Assembly: GCA_045430305.1 (NCBI GenBank)
Contig: JAILXW010000001.1
Span: forward strand, 434,001-498,000
Source: Agarilytica sp045430305
GTDB taxonomy: Bacteria; Pseudomonadota; Gammaproteobacteria; Pseudomonadales; Cellvibrionaceae
Direction: 5' to 3'
Length of the DNA: 64,000 nt
Part shown: positions 25,058-33,550 of the stretch, piece by piece
Layout of the letters: each line of letters starts with the position of its first letter
How positions within the stretch are numbered: position 1 is the first letter of the stretch
Notes under the pieces: generated by a model
What the model saw: the letters and a program-made list of their open reading frames with translations, nothing else
Told to the model about the DNA's origin: nothing
The model's database searches: none
Position numbers and translations under genes: made by a program

Positions 25058-26509
25058 ATGGGCCCGGAAATATTTCAGTATGTTCTCTTGTTCGTCTTCG
25101 TTGGGGTAACATTTTGGCTTTCATGGCTGGGCATGCAAAAAGCCAAAAGCATTAAAGGTTTTGCCATCGGTAATAAGGATATGAGCCCGATATTGGTCGG
25201 GGTCACTATGGCATCCTCCACCGCGAGCACGGCCACCTTTGTGATTAATCCGGGGTTTGTGTACGAGCACGGCTTTTCTGCCTACATTCATTTCGGGATA
25301 GCAGCCAGCCTTGGAATGATCACCGCTTTGCTCTTGTTGACGAAAAAATTTCGTCTCAGTGGTGAGCAAACGGGTTCGCTCACCATTCCTGGCTGGATTT
25401 ATCACAGATACCAGCATCGCGGTTTAAGCCTCTTCTTCGCGCTTGCCAACCTTTTTACTATTACATTCGTTGTGCTGATACTCGTCGGTAGTTCGATATT
25501 ACTTTCTTCCCAGTTTCCCATTTCACAAAAAGCCGCGTTGGTTTGCTGTCTCTTATTCGTTTTTGCCTACGTGCTAATGGGTGGTGTTTATGCGCACGCC
25601 TATACCAATGCATTTCAAGGCGTGATGATGTTTGTGATCGCGGTATTCTTGTTCATATACGGGTGGAAGTATTTCGATGGTGGTATGTTTAACAATTTGC
25701 GGGAAGTAGGGGAGAACTACGCAAAACCCTTTAATCCTGATTCTAATCTGTATTACAGCTTTTTCTCCGCGTTCGTATCCGGTTTTCTCATTACATTCGC
25801 GCTCATGCTGCAACCCCATATTCTGACTAAAGTGCTTTACCTAAAAAACGATAAGCAAGTAAATGTTTTTCTGATCACTGCGTTTGTCATTTTCTTGGGT
25901 TACACGCTCATGCTCTTTATCGGTTTGTATGCGAAGTTGGCGGGGTTACAAGCCCCACGACAAGACCTAGTCGTAGCCCAGTTCATTCATATGGAGTTCC
26001 ACAGTGGCGTGATTGGGCCATATATCCGTGCCTTTATCACGATTACCTTACTAGCCGCTGGTTTGAGTACTCTCGACGGTATTCTTGTCGCGCTATCTGC
26101 AATGACAGTGAATGATATATATCAGCCGTTTGCTGAGCCAGAATCTGAAGAAGCGTATCAAAAGCATGGCCTTCGACTTTCTCGTATTGTGCTTGTGGTC
26201 ATCGGTTTGATTGCCTTGTCTTTGGCATGGAACCCTCCTGAGTTGGTCGGCATCTTTGCTCAAAAAGGCGTATATGGTTTGGCTTCCGCAAGCCTGGTGC
26301 CAATTCTCTTCGGTGTTTTAGGGCCTAAGAACGTGCCTGTGCATGTCATATTTGCATGCGCCATTATAGGGCTGGGCGGGCATTTGGTGTTCAATAGCTA
26401 TATGGGGGTCGTGAACCCTGCAGTATCGAGTTCCTATGCTATGATTTTGTCGATGGGCTATTATTTTGCAGCGCTCTCGTATCTAAAACTCGTTCAGAAA
26501 CCTGTATAA
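25058..26509 (+). CDS. Sodium:solute symporter family transporter, copy 1
   Basis: This is a polytopic inner-membrane protein of 483 residues with about 13 hydrophobic segments and SSS-family features (KGFAIGNKDMSPILVGVTMA near the first helices, and AGLSTLDGILVALSAM in the sodium-site region). The start MGPEIF is chosen over an ATG at 25043, because AGGA precedes it and the paralogue next door begins the same way. The substrate is unknown. It lies 70 bp upstream of a close paralogue. Confidence 0.85.
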   Translation: MGPEIFQYVLLFVFVGVTFWLSWLGMQKAKSIKGFAIGNKDMSPILVGVTMASSTASTATFVINPGFVYEHGFSAYIHFGIAASLGMITALLLLTKKFRLSGEQTGSLTIPGWIYHRYQHRGLSLFFALANLFTITFVVLILVGSSILLSSQFPISQKAALVCCLLFVFAYVLMGGVYAHAYTNAFQGVMMFVIAVFLFIYGWKYFDGGMFNNLREVGENYAKPFNPDSNLYYSFFSAFVSGFLITFALMLQPHILTKVLYLKNDKQVNVFLITAFVIFLGYTLMLFIGLYAKLAGLQAPRQDLVVAQFIHMEFHSGVIGPYIRAFITITLLAAGLSTLDGILVALSAMTVNDIYQPFAEPESEEAYQKHGLRLSRIVLVVIGLIALSLAWNPPELVGIFAQKGVYGLASASLVPILFGVLGPKNVPVHVIFACAIIGLGGHLVFNSYMGVVNPAVSSSYAMILSMGYYFAALSYLKLVQKPV

Positions 26510-26579
26510 ATTACCGTTGAATCGCACACCTCGGCTTAGTAGGTTTTTACAAATTATATAAAAATAATCGGAAGTAATT

Positions 26580-28064
26580 ATGGGTCCAGAAATTTTTAAG
26601 TACGGTCTGTTGATCGCGTTCATTGGTTTAACCTTTTGGTTGTCTTGGGTGGGCATGCAGAAAGCCAAAAGTATCAAAGGTTTTGCCATCGGCAACAAAG
26701 ATATGAGCCCCATTTTGGTGGGCGTCACTATGGCGTCGTCTGTGGCGAGTACCGCGACTTTTGTAATTAACCCTGGTTTTGTGTTCCAGTGGGGTTTGTC
26801 AGCGTACATGCACTTCACTGCTGCTTCTCTTGGCTTTCTTGCCGCTATTATTTTGTTAACCAAGAAGTTTCGCCGCAGCGGTGGTGAAATGGGTTCAATT
26901 ACGATTCCCGGCTGGATTTACGATCGTTATGGCAGTCGAGCAATGAGTTTGTTTTTCGCCTTTGCTAATCTCGCGACGGTCACATTCGTTGTATTAATTC
27001 TGGTTGGTAGTTCGATCTTATTGAGCACACAATTTCCTATTTCCCAGAAAGCCGCTCTTGTTTTGTGCCTCTTTTTTGTGTTTTCGTACGTCTTGATGGG
27101 CGGTGTTTACGCACACGCTTACACCAACGCTTTTCAAGGGGTGATGATGTTGATCATTGCCGTATTCCTGTTTTTCCATGGTTTAAAGTATTTTGATGGC
27201 GACTTTTTTGGGAGCTTAAAGGGTGTTAGTGAGCATTATGCCAGTGTTTATAACCCCGAATCTGGATTGTATATGGGGTTATTTTCTACCTTTATATCTG
27301 GCTTTATGATTACCTTTGCGTTGATGATGCAACCGCATATCCTTTCTAAAGTGTTGTACTTGCGTGATGATAAGCAAGTCAATAAATTCGTCTGGACTAC
27401 GGTCATCGTTGGAACTGCATATACCTTGATTTTGTTCGTAGGCTTTTATGCAAAGCTGTCGGGCGTTCAGGTGCCGCGGCAGGATATGGTGGTACCTGTG
27501 TATCTCGCTACGGAATTCGCTAGTGGAACATTTGGCCCTTATATTTCCGCATTTATTACTGTGACGCTACTAGCTGCAGGTTTAAGTACTTTGGATGGAA
27601 TCTTGGTTGCGCTTTCCGCAATGACTGTAAACGACATTTATAAGCCCTTTGCTAAAACAACTTCACCGCAAGAATATGCTCGGCATGGTTTGATGTTGTC
27701 GCGTTTAATTCTGATTGTTTTAGGCTTAATCGCTTTGGCTATCGCTTGGAACCCTCCAAAGTTGGTAGGTATTTTTGCTCAGAAAGGGGTGTATTCTTTG
27801 GCCGCAGCGAGTTTAGTACCGATTCTTTTCGGTGTGCTAGGGCCTAAGAACGTCCCGACGTTCGTGGTATTTGGAAGCGCGCTAATCGGCTTTTTTGGCC
27901 ACTTATATTTGAATATTTTTGGCGGAATATACAACCCTGCCGTTTCAAGTTCTTACGCCATGCTCGCGGGTATCGCATTCTATGTGGTTTGTGTCATTGG
28001 CCTGCATTTTAAGAAGCCTACAGCGGCGTCAGAAGTGGTTGTGCCCGAGGCAGAGCAAGGCTAA
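26580..28064 (+). CDS. Sodium:solute symporter family transporter, copy 2
   Basis: This 494-residue protein is colinear with copy 1 across its whole length, with long identical blocks in the N-terminal helices, the AYVLMGGVYAHAYTNAFQGV-equivalent region and the AGLSTLDGILVALSAMTVND region. It differs mostly in loops and the C-terminus (TAASEVVVPEAEQG). The pair arose by tandem duplication. GGAAG precedes the ATG. The operon ends at a terminator after 28135. Confidence 0.87.
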   Translation: MGPEIFKYGLLIAFIGLTFWLSWVGMQKAKSIKGFAIGNKDMSPILVGVTMASSVASTATFVINPGFVFQWGLSAYMHFTAASLGFLAAIILLTKKFRRSGGEMGSITIPGWIYDRYGSRAMSLFFAFANLATVTFVVLILVGSSILLSTQFPISQKAALVLCLFFVFSYVLMGGVYAHAYTNAFQGVMMLIIAVFLFFHGLKYFDGDFFGSLKGVSEHYASVYNPESGLYMGLFSTFISGFMITFALMMQPHILSKVLYLRDDKQVNKFVWTTVIVGTAYTLILFVGFYAKLSGVQVPRQDMVVPVYLATEFASGTFGPYISAFITVTLLAAGLSTLDGILVALSAMTVNDIYKPFAKTTSPQEYARHGLMLSRLILIVLGLIALAIAWNPPKLVGIFAQKGVYSLAAASLVPILFGVLGPKNVPTFVVFGSALIGFFGHLYLNIFGGIYNPAVSSSYAMLAGIAFYVVCVIGLHFKKPTAASEVVVPEAEQG

Positions 28065-28134
28065 TGTTGGGGTGTTGTGCGGTTGGTTGACATCTTCAAC
28101 AGCTAACACCCGCAAAAAGAAGTTGGTAAGCATA

Positions 28135-28160
28135 AAAAAGGAGCCTTTTGGCTCCTTTTT
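28135..28160 (+). terminator. Intrinsic terminator of the symporter operon
   Basis: AAAAAGGAGCC-TTTT-GGCTCCTTTTT is an 11-bp stem ending in a U-run. Confidence 0.88.
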
Positions 28161-28171
28161 ATTTGTCTTCA

Positions 28172-28197
28172 AAAACGTTCAATTATTTGAACGTTTT
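28172..28197. terminator. Second hairpin, likely terminator of csrA (minus strand)
   Basis: AAAACGTTCAA-TTAT-TTGAACGTTTT is a perfect 11-bp stem lying just after the csrA stop when read on the minus strand, with T-rich arms. It probably serves as a bidirectional terminator with the previous one. Confidence 0.65.
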
Positions 28198-28210
28198 GAT
28201 TAGCGCTATC

Positions 28211-28780
28211 TTATGTGTTTTCTATCGTTCGCTTTTTCTTAACAATGACATTGGGGGCTTTTTTGTTGTTGCCGCCGGGGCCTTCAGTAATACCTTCTGA
28301 TGAATAAAAACGGGTGTTGCCAGTGCTCTGGTAATCACTATTGGCACTAGAGGTATTGTTAAAGCTGGTGTTATTGAAATTGGTGTTGTTGAAACTATTT
28401 CGTTGGTTTTGGGCTTGTGCGTTGTAGCGGGAAGAATTCGGCTTGTCGAAACTGTTGTTATGTTGAACGTTGCCGTTATTGGCGTAGTTTCCGTTACTTG
28501 AGTAATTCTTGTTGTTTGAATAGTTCGAGCTGTTGCCGTGATTTGAATTGTTGTTAAAAGATTTTTCGTGGGGTTTTTTTTCTGATTTAGCCGGCTTGTC
28601 TACAGGTAGCCCGGCTTTTTCATTTTGAATTCTGCGGTAGATTTCTTCGCGGTGAATCGCGACGTCGCGTGGTGCGTCTGCGCCGATTCTAACTTGATTA
28701 CCCTGAATGCCCAACACCATGAGAGAAACATCGTCTCCGATTCTAAGTGTTTCGCCAATTCGACGTGTGAGTATGAGCAT
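28211..28780 (-). CDS. csrA: CsrA/RsmA-family RNA-binding regulator with long Asn-rich tail
   Basis: The first ~57 residues are a standard CsrA: MLILTRRIGETLRIGD, VLGIQGNQVRIG, then HREEIYRRIQ with the RNA-contacting Arg 44. Typical CsrA stops near residue 60. This one continues to 189, with a short KP-rich linker and a low-complexity tail dominated by Asn, Ser, Tyr and Phe (FNNTSFNNTSS), ending in a basic patch (KKAPNVIVKKKRTIENT). An AAGAGG site precedes the ATG at 28780; the open frame extends further upstream but without CsrA homology. The core should bind GGA motifs in mRNA leaders. The tail resembles disordered, prion-like or condensate-forming segments, which is inference. Confidence 0.9.
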   Translation of the reverse strand: MLILTRRIGETLRIGDDVSLMVLGIQGNQVRIGADAPRDVAIHREEIYRRIQNEKAGLPVDKPAKSEKKPHEKSFNNNSNHGNSSNYSNNKNYSSNGNYANNGNVQHNNSFDKPNSSRYNAQAQNQRNSFNNTNFNNTSFNNTSSANSDYQSTGNTRFYSSEGITEGPGGNNKKAPNVIVKKKRTIENT

Positions 28781-29370
28781 TGATAAACCTCTTGTTGTGT
28801 ATAACTTATTTGGATAGCTTAAATTTGAGCTTTTACATGTGGCAATTGAAACTACATGCGGCATTTAAAGGCCGGGCGCGAGGCCGGCATTTTCCATGTC
28901 GATTGCGGCGACGTCAATTAAAAGGGCTTAATGTACGATTTTTGGCATTAATAACCGGGTTTAATTTGTGAAAACAGGAGGGAGGCCAGAAGTTTTCAAT
29001 CAAGCACTTAAATTTACAGCGCATTGTTCGACTAATACTCGAACAGCGATTTCTTGTTTCTGTACCTCAAAAACGCCTTTGTATTCTTTAAAGTACTGCT
29101 TCCTTAAACGTCCGTATTTCCACAATATTATAGCTATAATATATAAATATAATAGCGTGATTTTATGCGGAATTGCCTTACTCAAGTCTCAAAATTTGAC
29201 ACTTTATTCGCTAAAATCGATTTTGTGGCCAGTATTTCATTGTTTAGGTGGGCTTAAACAAACATGTCAAAATACTACTGGTATGCAGGGTCGTCATGTT
29301 CGAATAGGTTATGTAATATACAATTATTCATGCCGCTTTTTCAAATGCTTTTATTTTGTAGGGGGAAAGA
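28781..29370. other. Long intergenic region without a convincing gene
   Basis: This 590-bp AT-rich stretch lies between divergent csrA and the FHA gene. A GTG-started frame of 139 codons (28968-29387) overlaps the FHA start and has low-complexity, Cys-rich composition, so I do not support it. The region may hold long leaders or promoters. Confidence 0.55.
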
Positions 29371-30219
29371 ATGAGCGCAAAATTTAAGTTAAAACGTATT
29401 CGTGATGGCGAAGAGTTCGAAATAGGCCTAATTGCGATTTTAGTTGGGCGTAGTGATTCGTGCGATATTACGGTGACTGAGGGTTTTCCTTCACGAGAAC
29501 ATGCACGTATTGCCGAGCGGGAGGGTGGTGTGATGGTGCAGGATCTGCATTCCACCAATGGCACCTTCGTGAATAATAAACAAATCGAAGAAGCGACAAT
29601 TCTCAAAGCGGGCGATGTTGTTAAATTTGGCGATGAAGCCTTTTCTGTGCAGTCCACTGAAGCTCCAGAAGCTACCGTTATGATGCGTTCTCTCGGTGTT
29701 GGTTCAAACACCAGTGCAACAGTGATCGATGAAGACGAAGATGAAGACGACCAGGATTCCACAAGTTTTTTAGAGATCTATTCACTGCCTCAGGGCTGGG
29801 ACGATGGTGGTGGTGGCTTTAACAACCAGGTTGGCAAACTCGATGAGAAAAAGCGCGCCGCGATTGACCGTTATGTCGAACGTTTTAGCCAAAGTTTGAA
29901 GGGTAAAACCGGTATTTTTCTTATCTTTTTTAGGGAGGATAACCCTCCTGAGTTCAAATCTTTAATGCAGGCGGATGAGCGCACAGTATGGTCATTTGGT
30001 CGAAGTAGCGAATGCGATGTGAGTTTTGACGACCCGTGTATTTCGAAGCATCACGCAGACATACGATACGAAAGCGGAGGCTGGAGTATTCATGATAAAC
30101 AATCTACTAACGGACTGCTTTTAGAGGGTAAACGAACGCCGTCTATCGCATTGAAAGATGATCATACCTTTGAAATTAGTACGGTAGAGGTTTTGGTGCG
30201 GAAGTTGAAGTTGGAATAG
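29371..30219 (+). CDS. Protein with two FHA domains
   Basis: This 282-residue cytoplasmic protein has an N-terminal FHA domain (VGRSDSCDITV, SREHARI, STNGTFVNNK). A linker contains an acidic EDEDEDD run and a middle helical region. A second FHA domain (FGRSSECDVSF, ISKHHADI, STNGLLLEGK) follows. The GR, S-x-x-H and N-G phosphothreonine-recognition residues are kept in both. It likely bridges Ser/Thr-phosphorylated partners. No kinase is adjacent. A GGGGGA ribosome site precedes ATG. Confidence 0.88.
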   Translation: MSAKFKLKRIRDGEEFEIGLIAILVGRSDSCDITVTEGFPSREHARIAEREGGVMVQDLHSTNGTFVNNKQIEEATILKAGDVVKFGDEAFSVQSTEAPEATVMMRSLGVGSNTSATVIDEDEDEDDQDSTSFLEIYSLPQGWDDGGGGFNNQVGKLDEKKRAAIDRYVERFSQSLKGKTGIFLIFFREDNPPEFKSLMQADERTVWSFGRSSECDVSFDDPCISKHHADIRYESGGWSIHDKQSTNGLLLEGKRTPSIALKDDHTFEISTVEVLVRKLKLE

Positions 30220-30252
30220 CTAAATTGGAATAGCTAAATTGGAATAGCAGAA
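30211..30252. repeat. Three tandem 14-bp repeats over a stop codon
   Basis: TTGGAATAGCTAAA occurs twice exactly and once with changes (TTGGAATAGCAGAA). The first copy contains the TAG stop of the FHA gene, so extra in-frame stops follow. Confidence 0.8.
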
Positions 30253-30471
30253 TTGAAATGGAGGGCTTTGGGCGCGTCAGCACCCGCAAGGGGCACCGAC
30301 GCTGGGCTGGGAAGCCTTGAGCTAAGTCTAGGGAATGTTGTTATTAACGACAACTGTGTATTTGGAATAGCCTGACTATGAAGCGCAGGCAAAGGTTATA
30401 TCTCATCTTTTTTGCATCAGTATTCACTTGAATATTTGTTTTTAACCTGTTGATTAAAAACGATATTTTAA

Positions 30472-30765
30472 TTACTTAAGGTTTTTAAGTACGGCGTGAA
30501 GCACATAGTCTGATTCGAAATATACCGTGAAGTTTGGGTATTCCCAGAAGTAGATAGGCGGTTGACCGCTAGGCCCGTTTTTACTGTCTGGGCTACCAAA
30601 TTGTTGTTCTACTTGATCTTTGCTAAGGCCACGAGAGGGAAGTGCCCCGTGGTAAGCTTGTGTGCTAGCGCCAACCGGAAGGCGTACATCTTCTGCATAA
30701 AGCGGAAACGAGTGTAGTAAAAAACATCCACTTATTGCGAGGCTGATGCTAAGTTTTCTCATCAT
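30472..30765 (-). CDS. Small periplasmic protein, conserved-type hypothetical
   Basis: This 97-residue protein has a signal peptide (about 1-24, ending PLYAED). The mature part has LPSRGLSKDQVEQQFGSP and GQPPIYFWEYPNFTVYFE, resembling the SmpA/OmlA-like small beta-fold lipoproteins without a lipobox. It could be a periplasmic assembly or sensing factor. Function is unknown. Confidence 0.75.
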   Translation of the reverse strand: MMRKLSISLAISGCFLLHSFPLYAEDVRLPVGASTQAYHGALPSRGLSKDQVEQQFGSPDSKNGPSGQPPIYFWEYPNFTVYFESDYVLHAVLKNLK

Positions 30766-30836
30766 GTGAACAGTCCTATTTTTTTATGCGTTGAGTGTGT
30801 AGTTGGGGTGTTTCTGCCATAGAAAGCGCGTTGAGG

Positions 30837-31481
30837 TTATGTCTTCACGCTCTTCTTACGGTGCGTTATCTGTGCTTTTAATATTTGTTTAGATATTTCT
30901 TGCCGAGCCGTTTCCTGTATTCGGTGAAACCTTGCAGCGACTTGGTGGAATTCACCTTTTTGGTCACAGCGTAATATTTTTGCATAAGCGATCACTGGCG
31001 AATACGAGGGAAGAAATACTAACCTAACCGCAATATAGCTACTTTTATACAGCGCACGGTCGCAGTTGAAGGCGATGCCATCTTCACTCAGGTTTATACG
31101 AGTGGTGGCGTTATTTTTAGCATCTTCGTTATTTGCAAATAGCGTGTGGCGGGCGATTAAATCTATTTTACTACTAAGGGTTTGCAAATAGTCGCCAAGT
31201 AAGCGATTTTTTTCGCTTAATAAGCGCAGGGTCTGCACGCTGTCCCGGTCCAAGCGGCGAAGCTCTTCAATAAGGTTTAGTGATACCGCGTCTTCAAATT
31301 CAGACTCCGGGTTATCATTTTCTGCAGCAAAACTTTCAACCACTTTATAATCGAAGACCACGTCTTGTGAAATTCGAAAAAATTCACGTTTTTCCGCTTT
31401 TCCGTGGTTCTGTTTGAGAGCCAGTGTTTCGGTATTGTTAGATGAAGACGGTTTGTTCATGTGTGTCGATTTCTGTGTCAT
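30837..31481 (-). CDS. PilZ-domain protein
   Basis: This 214-residue protein begins with a disordered stretch, then KREFFRISQDVVFDYKVV, a central coiled-coil-like helix (LIEELRRLDRDSVQTLRLLSEKN) and TRINLSEDGIAF, the NxSxxG PilZ motif. The arginine motif is partial (KREFFR). It may bind c-di-GMP, but the deviation leaves that open. A second PilZ protein is encoded at 17589. Confidence 0.7.
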   Translation of the reverse strand: MTQKSTHMNKPSSSNNTETLALKQNHGKAEKREFFRISQDVVFDYKVVESFAAENDNPESEFEDAVSLNLIEELRRLDRDSVQTLRLLSEKNRLLGDYLQTLSSKIDLIARHTLFANNEDAKNNATTRINLSEDGIAFNCDRALYKSSYIAVRLVFLPSYSPVIAYAKILRCDQKGEFHQVAARFHRIQETARQEISKQILKAQITHRKKSVKT

Positions 31482-31605
31482 TCTCAGCGGTAAGTGTACA
31501 TCGGGCTTACTATTACAGCATAGTTTAGTCAGTTCGTATGTGGTTCACATACTGTCTTCGCCTTAGTTCTTGTTCGCAGGCTCGAACTCCTGTTTAATTC
31601 CCGCC

Positions 31606-32850
31606 ATGTTGAAGTCTATTCCTTGGTATATCGGCCAGCGTTACATAATCTCCAAGCGTCGCAACGGTTATATTGCCTTTGTCAGTTTATTCGCTCTGGT
31701 GGGGATGATGCTTGGGGTCTTCGCGCTCATCGTAGTGCTCTCGGTTATGAATGGCTTCGATTACGAACTGAAGAGCCGAATTCTTAGAGTCGTGCCTCAC
31801 GGCTTTCTTACCAAAGACGAGAAACTCACCGATTGGGCCAGTCTCCAGGCGCAAATAGACGGGGCTGAAGGTTTGCTCGCTTCAGCGCCTTTCATTGAAG
31901 GTAAAGCGCTGGTTGGGTTTGGGCAAAGAATGCGGGGGGTTGAGTTGCAGGGAATAGCCCCAGAAGAGGAATCCACAGTTTCTCAGCTGCACAAAAGCAT
32001 GATTGCGGGTCGTTTAGAAGACTTGGAGTCAGCACCCTACGGGGTCGTACTGGGGTCTATCGTGGCCAGGCATTTGGGTGTGACTACCGGCGATAAAGTC
32101 GCTTTAACGTTGCCGGTTATGTCGATCACTCCTGCTGGAATATTTCCGCGTAGCAAGCGTTTTCGCGTCGTTGGTGTTTTTGAAGTCGGGGCCCAGGTCG
32201 ATCAAAGCCTAGTATTAATTCATATACGAGACGCACAAAAACTTTTTCGCTTGGGCGACGAGGTGCACGGCCTGCGTTTACATTTTGATTCGATATATAA
32301 AGCCCCTGCCTATTTAAAATCGCTTATGGCGAACTTAGGTAACGAGTATCTTGGTAAAGACTGGAGCCACACTCAGGGCAGTTTGTTTCAAGCGGTTAAA
32401 ATGGAAAAGTTGGTAGTGGGGGTAATGCTTGGGGTCATTATCGCTATTGCTGCGTTTAATATAGTGACCAGTTTGATCATGATGGTGGCAGAAAAGCGTT
32501 CAGACATCGCCGTTCTGAGAACGTTGGGCATGCAGCGGCGAGATGTTGTAAAAATATTTATGGTGCAGGGTACTTTAATGGGGTTTTCTGGAATTTTGGT
32601 CGGCGCGATTTTCGGAATTCTTGTTGCTCAGTTTCTACCGCAAATTATGCAGTTTTTCGAAAACATATTCGGTTTTCAAATGTTCGATCAAAATGTTTAT
32701 TTTGTGGCCCATTTACCTTCTGTGTGGCAATGGCAAGATACAGCGATTACCTGTGCATTCGCGTTGTTAGTTTCTTTACTTGCGACTATCTATCCATCCA
32801 TTCGCGCAGCTTCAATTGAACCTGCTGAAGCCCTACGATACGAAATATAA
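31606..32850 (+). CDS. lolC: Lipoprotein-releasing transporter permease LolC/E
   Basis: This 414-residue inner-membrane protein has four membrane helices around a large periplasmic domain. It starts SIPWYIGQRYIISKRRNGYIAFVSLFAL and keeps the family's SVMNGFDYELKSRIL. The ATG at 31606 is chosen because it gives the usual N-terminus. With LolD and the second permease it extracts lipoproteins from the inner membrane and passes them to LolA (encoded at 55852). It is first in a lolCDE operon; LolC and LolE naming follows gene order. Confidence 0.93.
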   Translation: MLKSIPWYIGQRYIISKRRNGYIAFVSLFALVGMMLGVFALIVVLSVMNGFDYELKSRILRVVPHGFLTKDEKLTDWASLQAQIDGAEGLLASAPFIEGKALVGFGQRMRGVELQGIAPEEESTVSQLHKSMIAGRLEDLESAPYGVVLGSIVARHLGVTTGDKVALTLPVMSITPAGIFPRSKRFRVVGVFEVGAQVDQSLVLIHIRDAQKLFRLGDEVHGLRLHFDSIYKAPAYLKSLMANLGNEYLGKDWSHTQGSLFQAVKMEKLVVGVMLGVIIAIAAFNIVTSLIMMVAEKRSDIAVLRTLGMQRRDVVKIFMVQGTLMGFSGILVGAIFGILVAQFLPQIMQFFENIFGFQMFDQNVYFVAHLPSVWQWQDTAITCAFALLVSLLATIYPSIRAASIEPAEALRYEI

Positions 32851-32857
32851 AATACTT

Positions 32858-33550
32858 ATGGAAAATACCCCCGTTCTTGTATGTGAAAACGTATGTAAAA
32901 CCTACGCAGAAGGGCCGCAAAACGTCGAAGTGCTCAGCGGCGTAAACCTGCGCCTCGAAAAAGCCCAAAGTATCGCTATTATCGGTGCTTCGGGCAGTGG
33001 TAAAAGCACGCTTTTAAATGTGTTAGGTGGTTTAGATAAAGCGAGCGCCGGTGATGTGTACTTACGTGGCGAATCGTTTTCTCATCTCGATGAAAATGCA
33101 CGTGGCAGATTACGTAACAAATACATGGGGTTTGTTTATCAGTTTCATCATTTGTTACCCGAATTCAGCGCAGAAGAGAATGTTGCTATGCCGCTTTTGA
33201 TCGCTGGCTTAGGTAAAAAAGAAGCGAAACGACTCGCACAGCAAAAACTACAAGCTGTAGGCCTAGATTCACGTTTACAACACAAACCCTCTGAACTTTC
33301 TGGTGGCGAACGGCAACGGGTTGCAATAGCACGCGCATTAGCCAATAACCCTAGTTGTGTTTTGATGGACGAACCAACAGGCAACCTCGATAGAAACAAT
33401 GCTGTCGCAATTCAGAATTTAATGAACACGCTACGCGACGAATTAGAAACAAGTTTCATCGTGGTCACCCACGATGAACATATTGCAAGGGGGCTAGATA
33501 AAGTCTTTACTTTACAAGATGGAGTATTAGAGGAAAGTCACCCGGCATGA
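32858..33550 (+). CDS. lolD: Lipoprotein-releasing ATPase LolD
   Basis: This 230-residue ABC ATPase has Walker A GASGSGKSTLL, signature LSGGERQRVAIARAL, and Walker B VLMDEPTGNLD. It provides the energy for LolCDE. The start at 32858 is preferred over an overlapping upstream frame. The stop overlaps the next start (ATGA). Confidence 0.96.
   Translation: MENTPVLVCENVCKTYAEGPQNVEVLSGVNLRLEKAQSIAIIGASGSGKSTLLNVLGGLDKASAGDVYLRGESFSHLDENARGRLRNKYMGFVYQFHHLLPEFSAEENVAMPLLIAGLGKKEAKRLAQQKLQAVGLDSRLQHKPSELSGGERQRVAIARALANNPSCVLMDEPTGNLDRNNAVAIQNLMNTLRDELETSFIVVTHDEHIARGLDKVFTLQDGVLEESHPA

Noticed and set aside
28968..29387. GTG-started 139-codon frame between csrA and the FHA gene
   Set aside because: Cys-rich, AT-driven composition, no domain, and its end overlaps the well-supported FHA start.
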